DNA of 64,000 nt, from assembly GCF_001544835.2 (NCBI RefSeq), contig NZ_FCNX02000006.1:1-64000 (forward strand). The letters run 5' to 3'. Source of the DNA: Caballeronia fortuita (GTDB taxonomy: Bacteria; Pseudomonadota; Gammaproteobacteria; Burkholderiales; Burkholderiaceae). Under the pieces are notes generated by a model. The model saw only the letters and a program-made list of their open reading frames with translations, had not been told where the DNA came from and did no database searches. Below, in pieces: positions 37,083-44,147 of the stretch. Each line of letters begins with the position of its first letter. Within the stretch, counting starts at the first letter, position 1. Made by a program: the position numbers and the translations under genes.

Positions 37083-37402
37083 GTTCTCTGAGTAAGGGAC
37101 TGGATGGCGCTGCCGGCGCTCTGCGCGAGATGAGAGAGCGTGAGCAGCGTGACCGAGTAGTCGGACACCGCTGCCTGCAGGGTCAGCAGCTCGCCGGTCG
37201 TGAGCGGATTGCGCCGGGCAGGATCGCGCAGGATGTCGAGCGGTGCGGCGGCGCTTTGCAGCGAGTCTTGCGCGCGTTCTGCAAGGCGGGACAACATGGG
37301 TTCGCCTGCTTCGCCGGAACTTGGCTGCGTCGGCGCGACAGCGGAAACGGTGAGCATGCTGTCGAGGGAAACGGGAAGCATCCCGATGGCTTGCGGTGAC
37401 AT
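37079..37402 (-). CDS. sctI: T3SS inner rod protein SctI (candidate)
   Basis: 107 residues from the ATG at 37402 with AAGGAAC 6 bases upstream; the earlier start at 37465 would add 21 residues of poor quality. The C-terminal 50 residues (LLTLQAAVSDYSVTLLTLSHLAQS, then AGSAIQSLTQ) form the amphipathic helix expected of SctI/YscI rods. It lies directly before sctJ, the classical place for sctI. The fit is structural rather than strong sequence similarity. Confidence 0.7.
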   Translation of the reverse strand: MSPQAIGMLPVSLDSMLTVSAVAPTQPSSGEAGEPMLSRLAERAQDSLQSAAAPLDILRDPARRNPLTTGELLTLQAAVSDYSVTLLTLSHLAQSAGSAIQSLTQRT

Positions 37403-37491
37403 CGAAGGGTTCCTTGTGCCTGGTGGAAAATGACGTGAGAAAGCGCCTGCGGATGGCCCCCTCACGGGGGCCTCGCGCGCGAAGCGACGTA

Positions 37492-37848
37492 CTACTTCGT
37501 GTTCTGGGCAACCGACTTGTGCGTTTCAGCAAGGCTGCTCATCATCGAGGTGCCCTGCTGAAGCGATGCCGTGTATTCGCCCACCTTCGCCTGCATGCTC
37601 AGCATCGTGGCGCTCCCGACTCCGCCGCCGCCCTGACCGCCCTGACCGCCTTGCCCCTCCTGCGCGCCCGCCTGCTGCAGCTGGTTGATCTGTTGAGCCT
37701 GCCCCTGCAGCACGCGCTTGACCGCCTCCGAGACGCTGGCGAGGGAAAGCGTGCCGTCAGCGGCAATCATGCTCACGCCGCCGGGGTTATACATCTGCCC
37801 GCCGTAGCCGTACATCGCGGGTGTGAATCCAACGTTCTCAGCTTGCAT
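37492..37848 (-). CDS. putative T3SS needle subunit (SctF candidate)
   Basis: 118 residues, no signal peptide. The N-terminal part has many Gly/Tyr/Met residues (YGYGGQMYNPGG). A central helix (VSEAVKRVLQGQAQQINQLQQ) is followed by a Gly/Gln linker (GQGGQGGQGGGG) and a C-terminal helix ending KSVAQNTK. Needle proteins are small helical hairpins of 80 or so residues and this could be one with an extended loop. Its place between sctD and sctI fits sctF. It could instead be a secreted accessory. A good ribosome-binding site (AGGAAAA) precedes the ATG at 37848. Confidence 0.5.
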   Translation of the reverse strand: MQAENVGFTPAMYGYGGQMYNPGGVSMIAADGTLSLASVSEAVKRVLQGQAQQINQLQQAGAQEGQGGQGGQGGGGVGSATMLSMQAKVGEYTASLQQGTSMMSSLAETHKSVAQNTK

Positions 37849-37946
37849 GTTTCGTTTTCCTGATTAAAAGACGCACTTCTCGAGTCGACGGACTCCATTA
37901 GCCTTGGAACGGTGCGCCGGCGTTCAAAGGAGTGATGCCCGGGTGC

Positions 37947-39041
37947 TCAGCAGGACTTCCCTTCGTCGATGCGTGTGACGAGGTCGTACACACTGCCGTC
38001 GTCACGTATGACGGTCGCGTTGCATGTTCCGATGCGCTGGATTCGACCGATTGCCACGCGAGCGCCTGCGAAATACCGCACGCCCTGTCGGTCGGCCAGC
38101 CAGGCGGCGTGTGGTGAACTCACCAGATTCAGGCCGAGCGCCTCCATCGGAACGCGCACCGGCCCGGTTTCGTTCTCGTGACCGGCGAAGCGCAGCGCCT
38201 TCAGGCCTTCCACCTGACTCTGCGCAAGACGCGCGATCCGTGCGTAGTCCCACGACTCGGCCTGCAGATAGGCCGTGCGCTCGGGCGGTGTCACATTGAA
38301 CGTTCCCGCGTCCGCCGCGTTCAGTTGCGCGCCGCGATAGTACAGGTCGAGGAAATCGCTCAACTGCTCCTGCATGTTGTCGATGACCGCTACGCGCACG
38401 CTTGCCGCGCCGCCTTGCGCACGTGCTTCGAGCGTCAACGCGCCGAGTTCGGCGGGCGTCTGCACATAGCCTTCGTACAGACGCATTCCCGTGGTCTTGT
38501 CGTCTCTCACCCGAACGTTGCGGAACGCCGGCTTCTCGAGCAACGACGATTGCGCGACCGGCGCCGGCGGAGTCAGAAGGCTCATGACGAATAGCGACGC
38601 GAGCGCGAGCGGCACGAATATCAGCATCAGGCGTACGTAGCGAGGCACGCCCGCGCAGCGCCTGCGCAACCATGCGAGCGGCGCATGCCTGAAAAGCCAC
38701 GCGAGTTCGGCCCGCTGTGCGTCCCGGTCGGTGACCAATGCGCCATTGCCGAACAACAAGGCCGCTTCACCGATCCGGAAGCTCGCCCCGTGCTGTAGCA
38801 GCGTCTTCCTGCCGGCGCCGAGCGTGTGCCCGAACACCACCACGCTATCGCTCATGGTGCGCAGCACGAGTTCGTCGCCTTGCAGACGCACCGTCGCATG
38901 ACGCCGCTTGACGCCCGCGTCCACGAGGACGAGTCCTGCTTCTCCATCGCCACCTATGACGACTTCGCGGTCGCTCAGAAGCGCGATGCTCGCACCTGCA
39001 TGCAGGCCCTGCGTGACATAGAGACGCGCAACGCGGTTCAT
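37947..39041 (-). CDS. sctD: T3SS inner membrane ring protein
   Basis: 364 residues. The cytoplasmic N-terminal FHA-like domain (about 8-100, with VIGGDGEAGLVLVD) is followed by one membrane helix (about 135-155, LMLIFVPLALASLFVMSLL). The periplasmic part carries BON/ring-building motifs up to residue 340. This is the standard SctD/YscD design. It overlaps sctC by four bases and ends 98 bases before the putative needle gene. Confidence 0.88.
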   Translation of the reverse strand: MNRVARLYVTQGLHAGASIALLSDREVVIGGDGEAGLVLVDAGVKRRHATVRLQGDELVLRTMSDSVVVFGHTLGAGRKTLLQHGASFRIGEAALLFGNGALVTDRDAQRAELAWLFRHAPLAWLRRRCAGVPRYVRLMLIFVPLALASLFVMSLLTPPAPVAQSSLLEKPAFRNVRVRDDKTTGMRLYEGYVQTPAELGALTLEARAQGGAASVRVAVIDNMQEQLSDFLDLYYRGAQLNAADAGTFNVTPPERTAYLQAESWDYARIARLAQSQVEGLKALRFAGHENETGPVRVPMEALGLNLVSSPHAAWLADRQGVRYFAGARVAIGRIQRIGTCNATVIRDDGSVYDLVTRIDEGKSC

Positions 39042-40924
39042 TGCGTCCTCCCGGGCAAACCCAGCTGACCGGAAGCCGACGCGGCCTGCACGCCCGGCGG
39101 CAGCGGCGGCGCCACGAACGTTTCGTGCGGGCGCTGCGTGGCCGCGATGGGCGATGACGACGCGGCATCCGGCACGACCGGAAGCGTGATCGCGGACGGA
39201 TCGGTTACGGGCGCGCTTGCGCCAGTCGCAGGCGAGAAACGCTTGATCTGAGGCGTGATGAGTATGAGCCGCTCGGTGCGACCCACGACCGTGCGATCGT
39301 CATTGAAGAGCGCGCCGATCACCGGAAGATCGCCGAGAATGGGCACCTTCGATCCGCTGTTCAGGCTGTGCTCGTACTCGTAACCGCCAATGAGCAGGCT
39401 CTCTCCGTCACCGACCACGGCCTGCGTGATGATCGAGTTCGTATTCACGCGCGGGATGCCGTCGACGGACGCGTCGTTGTCGAACGATCCATCTTCGATC
39501 TGTACGCTGAGCAGGATGCTGCCGCGCGCGGCGCCGCTCTGCTCGACTGTCGGCGTGACCTTGAGCGTCAGTCCCGTATCGACGTTGAAGAGATTGGCGT
39601 CCTGATTGCCTGCGACGCGCACATACACCGAATTGCGCGACGACAACACCGCCTCCGCGTTGTTCAACGTCAGCACCCGCGGCCGGGAAAGCACACGTGC
39701 GCGTCCGTCCTGTTCCAGCGCGTGAATCTGGCCGTACAGGAAGCGCACCGAGTTGCCGATCAGCGTGGTGAAAGTGAGCCCGGCGTCGGACATGCCCGCG
39801 GCGCTCGTCCCGTCCGGTTGAACGGATAACCCGACGCCATAGGGCACGCCCGCATTCCGAGAGCTCGCGGCACCGCCCCAGCGAATACCTAGTTCACGGG
39901 CGGCGTCACTGGACACATCCATGACCAGCGCCGAGATTTCCACCAGGTCCTGACGCTGGTCGAGCATCGAAATGGCTCGCTCGTAGGCGGGCATCATTTC
40001 GGGTACGTCATAGACCACGACGGAGTTGGTGCGCGCGTCGGCGATGATGCTGCGCCGGGCTGGCGTAACTGACGACTGCGGCAGTTCGGCCTCGCTGTCG
40101 AGACTCGATGCGGCCAATGCCGTCTCGCGAAGCCCGGGCACGCCCGGCAGCGGAGGCACGCCGCCGCGTGCGCTGTGCGCTGAATCCGTGCGCGTGCCGC
40201 GCGTGGCCGATGCCCGGGGCGCGCTGGTGTTCTCCATGAGCCGGCGCAGCAACGACGCGACCCCTGCGATGGTTTGCTGACGACCGCCCGAGTTGTAGGT
40301 GATGTCCTGGGCCTGGGCGTAGCGAAGCCTGAATACGCGGATTTGCGTCTGCTCGAAGCTGGGCTCCTGCACCGGCGGCCGCTCTTGCGCCTTGGTAATC
40401 GCTTCCGAGATGGCGTCGACATAGCGTGATGGTCCGACTATTTTCACGCTGTCCTTCGAGTAGCTCAAGGGAAGGTGCGGGTCGTCGAGATCGAGGCTGC
40501 GCAGCAGTGCGGCAACCGTATCTCTCGTGAGCGGCGCAAATGAAATCGTGCGACTGCGCACATCGTCGGCCGTCGACACATGGATCGTCTGTCCGTCGAA
40601 GTACCAAACGAGACCCCAGGCCTCAGCGAGCGTGCGGAACACCTCGGACGGCTTGTTTTCGAACACGCCGCTCACATTGCCGCGCACATTGCGCGCGACG
40701 TCGAGGCGCAGACCGCCGGCGCTCGCCACGTCAATCAGCACGTCGGCAAGTCGCGAATCGTGCGCGACATACCGCATGGCAGTGCCCTGCCATAGCGGTT
40801 CTGCCGGATGAGAGATTCCGGATTGCAATGCCATGCAAATCGGAATGATGCGAGTGGCAGCGATGCGAATCGCGTGGCCGCGCATCGAGGGACGATTACG
40901 TTTTCTACGCCAGTTCATGGACAT
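39038..40924 (-). CDS. sctC: T3SS outer membrane secretin
   Basis: 628 residues. A signal sequence precedes the N0 (about 48-110) and N1 domains (about 115-180). The C-terminal secretin core (about 300-560) has the conserved VPILGDLPVIGALF segment followed by ERLILITPQI. A Ser/Ala/Pro-rich tail of about 50 residues follows. The start at 40924 (ATG TCC ATG) has AGGA 7 bases upstream. It is the first gene of the T3SS operon and is divergent from the RHH protein gene. No pilotin gene was seen. Confidence 0.93.
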   Translation of the reverse strand: MSMNWRRKRNRPSMRGHAIRIAATRIIPICMALQSGISHPAEPLWQGTAMRYVAHDSRLADVLIDVASAGGLRLDVARNVRGNVSGVFENKPSEVFRTLAEAWGLVWYFDGQTIHVSTADDVRSRTISFAPLTRDTVAALLRSLDLDDPHLPLSYSKDSVKIVGPSRYVDAISEAITKAQERPPVQEPSFEQTQIRVFRLRYAQAQDITYNSGGRQQTIAGVASLLRRLMENTSAPRASATRGTRTDSAHSARGGVPPLPGVPGLRETALAASSLDSEAELPQSSVTPARRSIIADARTNSVVVYDVPEMMPAYERAISMLDQRQDLVEISALVMDVSSDAARELGIRWGGAASSRNAGVPYGVGLSVQPDGTSAAGMSDAGLTFTTLIGNSVRFLYGQIHALEQDGRARVLSRPRVLTLNNAEAVLSSRNSVYVRVAGNQDANLFNVDTGLTLKVTPTVEQSGAARGSILLSVQIEDGSFDNDASVDGIPRVNTNSIITQAVVGDGESLLIGGYEYEHSLNSGSKVPILGDLPVIGALFNDDRTVVGRTERLILITPQIKRFSPATGASAPVTDPSAITLPVVPDAASSSPIAATQRPHETFVAPPLPPGVQAASASGQLGLPGRTQ

Positions 40925-41228
40925 CTCATATTCCTGCTCCGGTCAGGCCGGCATGCGATGACCAGAATGTACCCCTGCCTATCAATCAGGATGACATAGA
41001 GATTTACCACACGACTATTTTTTTCAGGCTCAGTATTTCAACCGCTGATGAAGCATGAGGCAATCAGCAGCAGCACACCCACAAAATGCAAGGTTCTTTT
41101 AGATGTAAGCAGGATGCCGAATGAAATTAGGTAAACGTACCAAACAAGAAAATCGCAATTGGATGCCGCTAACGCCTGACGCAGATCGCCGCGATCGATG
41201 CTGACCGCAGGCCAAGCAAGTCACTCAT
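40925..41228. promoter_or_regulatory. AT-richer divergent region between sctC and the RHH protein gene
   Basis: 304 bases with clearly lower GC content than its surroundings (runs such as ATTTTTTT near 41010 and AAATGAAATTAGG near 41120). It must carry the promoter of the 13-kb T3SS operon on the minus strand and that of the RHH gene on the plus strand. I searched for paired TTCG elements (hrpII box) and found none. Low GC is typical of H-NS-silenced, horizontally acquired regions. Confidence 0.6.
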
Positions 41229-41561
41229 ATGGTCAAAAAACGTTATTGCAACTTCAGCGTGAAACTGGTTGAACCGCGGCAAAGATCCATACGCATCAAC
41301 GGACTCGCGACGTGCATCCGCCTGGAAGAAATCTACTGGGAAATCATCGAAGCATTGGCTTGTCACGAGACCGTCAGCGTCGGGAAGCTGCTGTCGAACT
41401 GGTCAATGGAGATGGATCTGACCGGAGACGACGTAAAAAACTTTACTGCTTATGTGCGCGTGGTCTGCGTCGTTCAACTCGCCAGGCGCGTCGAAACCAT
41501 GATCGCAGGGGAGGATTGGGGGCGGCTGTCGAAAGGACTGACGCAGCTCGCGACTCGATAG
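41229..41561 (+). CDS. ribbon-helix-helix (RHH_4-like) protein
   Basis: 110 residues. The N-terminal strand KRYCNFSVKLVEPRQRSIRI is followed by LATCIRLEEIYWEIIEALA, then a helix, and ends near NFTAYVRVVCVVQLAR. The order (RS.x.I.G..T.IRLE..FW..L...A, short helices, SALRVF-like end) matches the RHH_4 DNA-binding domain family. Placed divergently from sctC, it may regulate the T3SS. Ribosome-binding site before the ATG is weak. No second domain is present. Confidence 0.65.
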   Translation: MVKKRYCNFSVKLVEPRQRSIRINGLATCIRLEEIYWEIIEALACHETVSVGKLLSNWSMEMDLTGDDVKNFTAYVRVVCVVQLARRVETMIAGEDWGRLSKGLTQLATR

Positions 41562-41684
41562 CGAAGAGTCTCAATCACAAACAGGAGGTGCGCGGACCAA
41601 ATTCACATCACGCGAATGGATGAATCTGGCGAACAAAACGACCATCTGCGCGGACGCGCAGAATCGACTTGAAAAGGATCGAAT

Positions 41685-42524
41685 ATGCTAGTAGTCAACA
41701 GAACATCAGCACTGCCGAGAATATTGGCTAGCGGCGCTGCACCGACCCAAACGGACCCCGCTCAAGCACTGGGAGATAATTATGCGCTCTTACATCTTTC
41801 GCCCGTGACGCAGGAGGATGACGCCGGCGCCGAGGCCATGGCGGCGCAGGCTGGCGCAGCAGGCATGCAGCTGCCCGCGTCTGCCCTCGACTCGTCCGCG
41901 GGCTCTTCGTCGATTCCGTCGTCTCTTGCCCTTGCCGGCGCCCCGACTGCGCCGATGATGCCAAGCGACGGAGCGAATCTCGCGACCCCAACGCCTCAGA
42001 CGGGCGGAGGCTTCGTGGGAACGCCCAACGTCGCCGCGCCGATTGCAACGAGCGCCACACATGCCGCTGCCCCGCCCGCGCCGCCCGCCCGCGCGGCGGC
42101 GCCGCCCGGACCTGCAAGTGCGCCGGCAGCCCCGAGCAAGCCCGCAAATCCGCTCGGCGAACTCGGCGGACTGGCCACGGCTATGCAGAGCCTCGTAAAG
42201 CCTCTCGCTAGCCTTTTCGGTTCGATGATGCACGGAATCGGTGGCGGTGGCGGTGGCGGTGGCGGTGGCGGCGGTGGCGGTGGCTCGGGCCCCTCGGCTT
42301 CGGGCCCCTCAGGTTCGGGTCCTTTGGGTTCGGGGCCCTCGAGCTCGGGCCCTTCGGGCGGCCAAGGTGGCAACACGCCGCCCGATCCCGCCGATACCGA
42401 AGCGGCCGCCGCAGCTGAAGGCGCGGTCCCCGCCGGAGACACCGGAGTCGACGCAGCGCCTGCCGCCGACGCCGGCGCGAGCGACGCGAGCGCAGCAGCT
42501 GACGCGGGCGGCGGTGACGCCTGA
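41685..42524 (+). CDS. Gly/Pro/Ala-rich low-complexity protein, candidate T3SS substrate
   Basis: 279 residues without signal peptide, membrane helix or family hit that I recognise. The order is an N-terminal 60-residue region, Ala/Pro-rich stretch (100-155), a helix near 158-180 (LGGLATAMQSLVKPLASLFG), 15 glycines in a row (186-200), five SGPxx repeats (201-225) and an acidic Ala/Asp-rich tail. The tail contains APAADAG, a motif that also occurs in the tail of the HELGH protein. AAAAGGA precedes the ATG. Harpin-like or helper proteins secreted by T3SS are often similarly Gly-rich and lack cysteine. The role is unknown. Confidence 0.6.
   Translation: MLVVNRTSALPRILASGAAPTQTDPAQALGDNYALLHLSPVTQEDDAGAEAMAAQAGAAGMQLPASALDSSAGSSSIPSSLALAGAPTAPMMPSDGANLATPTPQTGGGFVGTPNVAAPIATSATHAAAPPAPPARAAAPPGPASAPAAPSKPANPLGELGGLATAMQSLVKPLASLFGSMMHGIGGGGGGGGGGGGGGGSGPSASGPSGSGPLGSGPSSSGPSGGQGGNTPPDPADTEAAAAAEGAVPAGDTGVDAAPAADAGASDASAAADAGGGDA
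42240..42284 (+). repeat. poly-glycine (GGTGGC)n tract
   Basis: Fifteen Gly codons alternating GGT and GGC in the Gly/Pro/Ala-rich gene. This is a slippage-prone hexanucleotide tract. Because the unit is two codons, changes in copy number keep the frame. Confidence 0.85.
42285..42359 (+). repeat. five 15-bp SGPxx repeats
   Basis: Five tandem 15-base units coding Ser-Gly-Pro-x-x (SA, SG, LG, SS, SG) right after the poly-glycine tract. They are in frame and could vary between strains. Confidence 0.8.
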
Positions 42525-42875
42525 TTCAACACTCCTGAGCTTGACCTTGATGACGCGCGCGCGGAGGCGAACTTGCTGCGCACGTCAGATTTGTTGGTCG
42601 CCTCGCGGGGAATGGCCGGTTCCACTCATGCGGACCGGCCATTTCCATTTACGGAAGGCGATCGTGCCGATTGTGACGATCGTGGAGAGCCTATCCGAGT
42701 AAGCGCCGAATTGCGTCGCACGCACATGTGCTTCGGCAATCCGCCGGAGCACCGACGGCCCTGCTCTCTTGAAGCGCGCAGCTTCGCCAACATGGCAATG
42801 CAAGCGGCGGCGGCAACTCGCGCCGCCGCCGCCGCCGCCGCCGATCCTACGCCAGCGTTGCCCGCCTATGTCCTA
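42525..42875. other. gene-free stretch between the Gly-rich gene and the DUF1521 gene
   Basis: 351 bases between convergent genes. It holds a terminator-like hairpin (42611-42643) and a (GCC)n tract (about 42822-42843) preceded by GCGGCGGCGGC, which could fold back on it. No additional gene is supported. An open frame crossing it on the plus strand runs antisense through the DUF1521 gene and is not believed. Confidence 0.5.
42611..42643 (+). terminator. probable terminator after the Gly-rich gene
   Basis: 10-bp stem AATGGCCGGT / ACCGGCCATT with a further three pairs after a bulge, followed by a T-rich ATTTCCATTT. It lies 87 bases after the stop codon. The T tract is short, so efficiency is uncertain. 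Confidence 0.6.
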
Positions 42876-43829
42876 TCAGGCATGAAAGTCGGAGGCCTGG
42901 GCTTCCTGATGGGTTTGCGCGTTGATCCAGCCCGAGCCGTTAGGATTCGCGATCAGCTGGTAACCGCCCGTCGGCGCCGGCCCGGCCGCGCTCGCATCGC
43001 CGCGCTGCACGGTAAGCGGTGCGCTGTCCTGCTGGCTCAGACCACCGACGACATACGCGCGATTGCCCTGCGTGATCTTCACGCTGTCCGCATACGACAC
43101 GCCGGGATTGCCGTTCGCCGGCTCCGTACCGACCGCAACCGTGGTGCTATCCGGCAGGCTGAACGTGAGCGGACCATTGAACATGCCGCTTTGCTGATTG
43201 CCCGCACCGGAGTGGAGGTCGATATGCGGATCGCCCCAGATCTTCGTTGCATCGCCAGACTGCTTGTTGGTCAGGAGCATCGAAGAGTCCGACTTGTCGA
43301 AAGCGAGCTTGTAGTCGCCAAGATCGATCGACGATTTGCCGTCCTGGACGCCCGAATCGGACCATCGATTGCACTGGCCCGAGCCAGACCCGGTCTCGTA
43401 CCCGCCGTAAGGGGACGTGTACCCTTGATCCATATAGCTGGTGGACTCCATATGGCTGTACGAAGTATTGCCGAACGGGCCTTGACGTTCGAACGACGTC
43501 GCACCACCCGAAGCGAAATAGTCGCTAAACCTATCCGGCGTGCGCGACATCTGCTGGGCCGTGTAGCTGAAGCTCGAGCTGGACATGCTGCCGCCGCCGA
43601 ATCCTCGCGACGGCGCCGACGGCATCGGCAACGAAAAAGGCGGCGAGAAAGGCTGCGAGAACGGTTGAAAGGACGGTTGACAGGACGACTGGAAGGACGG
43701 CATGAAAGTCCGCCAGCCGAAGGACATATCGCTCCGGCTACTCGCGGAAGACGACGACGAGAACGACGTCGATCGGCCAGCGAACGGGTTCATCGAGAAC
43801 GAGGAAGAACTATCAAGCGCTGCTTGCAT
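42876..43829 (-). CDS. DUF1521 self-cleaving (MIIA-domain) T3SS effector candidate
   Basis: 317 residues from the ATG at 43829; an earlier in-frame codon (43925) would add 32 residues in a Cys-rich stretch without a good start signal. No signal peptide. The N-terminal 130 residues are Ser/Phe/Pro-rich (FQPSFQPFSQPFSPPF near 45-66) and the C-terminal half (about 155-317) is the DUF1521 domain. The key motif GDPHID is at 199-204 within KIWGDPHIDLHSG. In Bradyrhizobium NopE1/NopE2 this domain cleaves itself after GD when calcium is present, between Asp and Pro of GD/PHVD. By analogy the cut here would be D200/P201. Location next to a T3SS supports an effector role. Confidence 0.85.
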   Translation of the reverse strand: MQAALDSSSSFSMNPFAGRSTSFSSSSSASSRSDMSFGWRTFMPSFQSSCQPSFQPFSQPFSPPFSLPMPSAPSRGFGGGSMSSSSFSYTAQQMSRTPDRFSDYFASGGATSFERQGPFGNTSYSHMESTSYMDQGYTSPYGGYETGSGSGQCNRWSDSGVQDGKSSIDLGDYKLAFDKSDSSMLLTNKQSGDATKIWGDPHIDLHSGAGNQQSGMFNGPLTFSLPDSTTVAVGTEPANGNPGVSYADSVKITQGNRAYVVGGLSQQDSAPLTVQRGDASAAGPAPTGGYQLIANPNGSGWINAQTHQEAQASDFHA

Positions 43830-44147
43830 TTTGGTTTCCCTGAAGAAGATTAGCAGTTCATCGATACCACCTTTTTGCAGGGCACCCGAGCATACCGCAT
43901 CCCGGATGCATCCCCTGCAGAGCACATACTATTCGCCATTCATCGTTCGGTGTACTACCTATTCAGCACATCGCGAAACTCGGCTTTCCGATATTTTCCG
44001 CGGTGACGGAGTATCACCAGGCCTGCGAATCCGGTAGCTAATCTTCAGGTGCAATCCGCAATGCGTGCAGAGCGCGCCTTCCGAAGGCGAATTGATTCCT
44101 TCTCGCCATCCCGAATCTAACAATTCCAACATTATTACGGATTACTA
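43830..44147. promoter_or_regulatory. AT-richer divergent region between the DUF1521 and adhesin genes
   Basis: 318 bases with reduced GC and no gene. It separates the minus-strand DUF1521 gene and the plus-strand adhesin gene and should carry both promoters. A short imperfect palindrome CGCCTTC-C-GAAGGCG lies at about 44075-44089. No hrp-type box was recognised. Confidence 0.5.

Noticed and set aside
40925..41228. hrpII/PIP-type box upstream of sctC
   Set aside because: No pair of TTCG elements with 15-16 base spacing was found on either strand; only a single CGAA occurs.
42573..43853. Plus-strand open frame crossing the 42.5-43.9 kb region
   Set aside because: Its main part is antisense to the DUF1521 gene, it includes a GCC-repeat-coded poly-Ala run and it has no ribosome-binding site.
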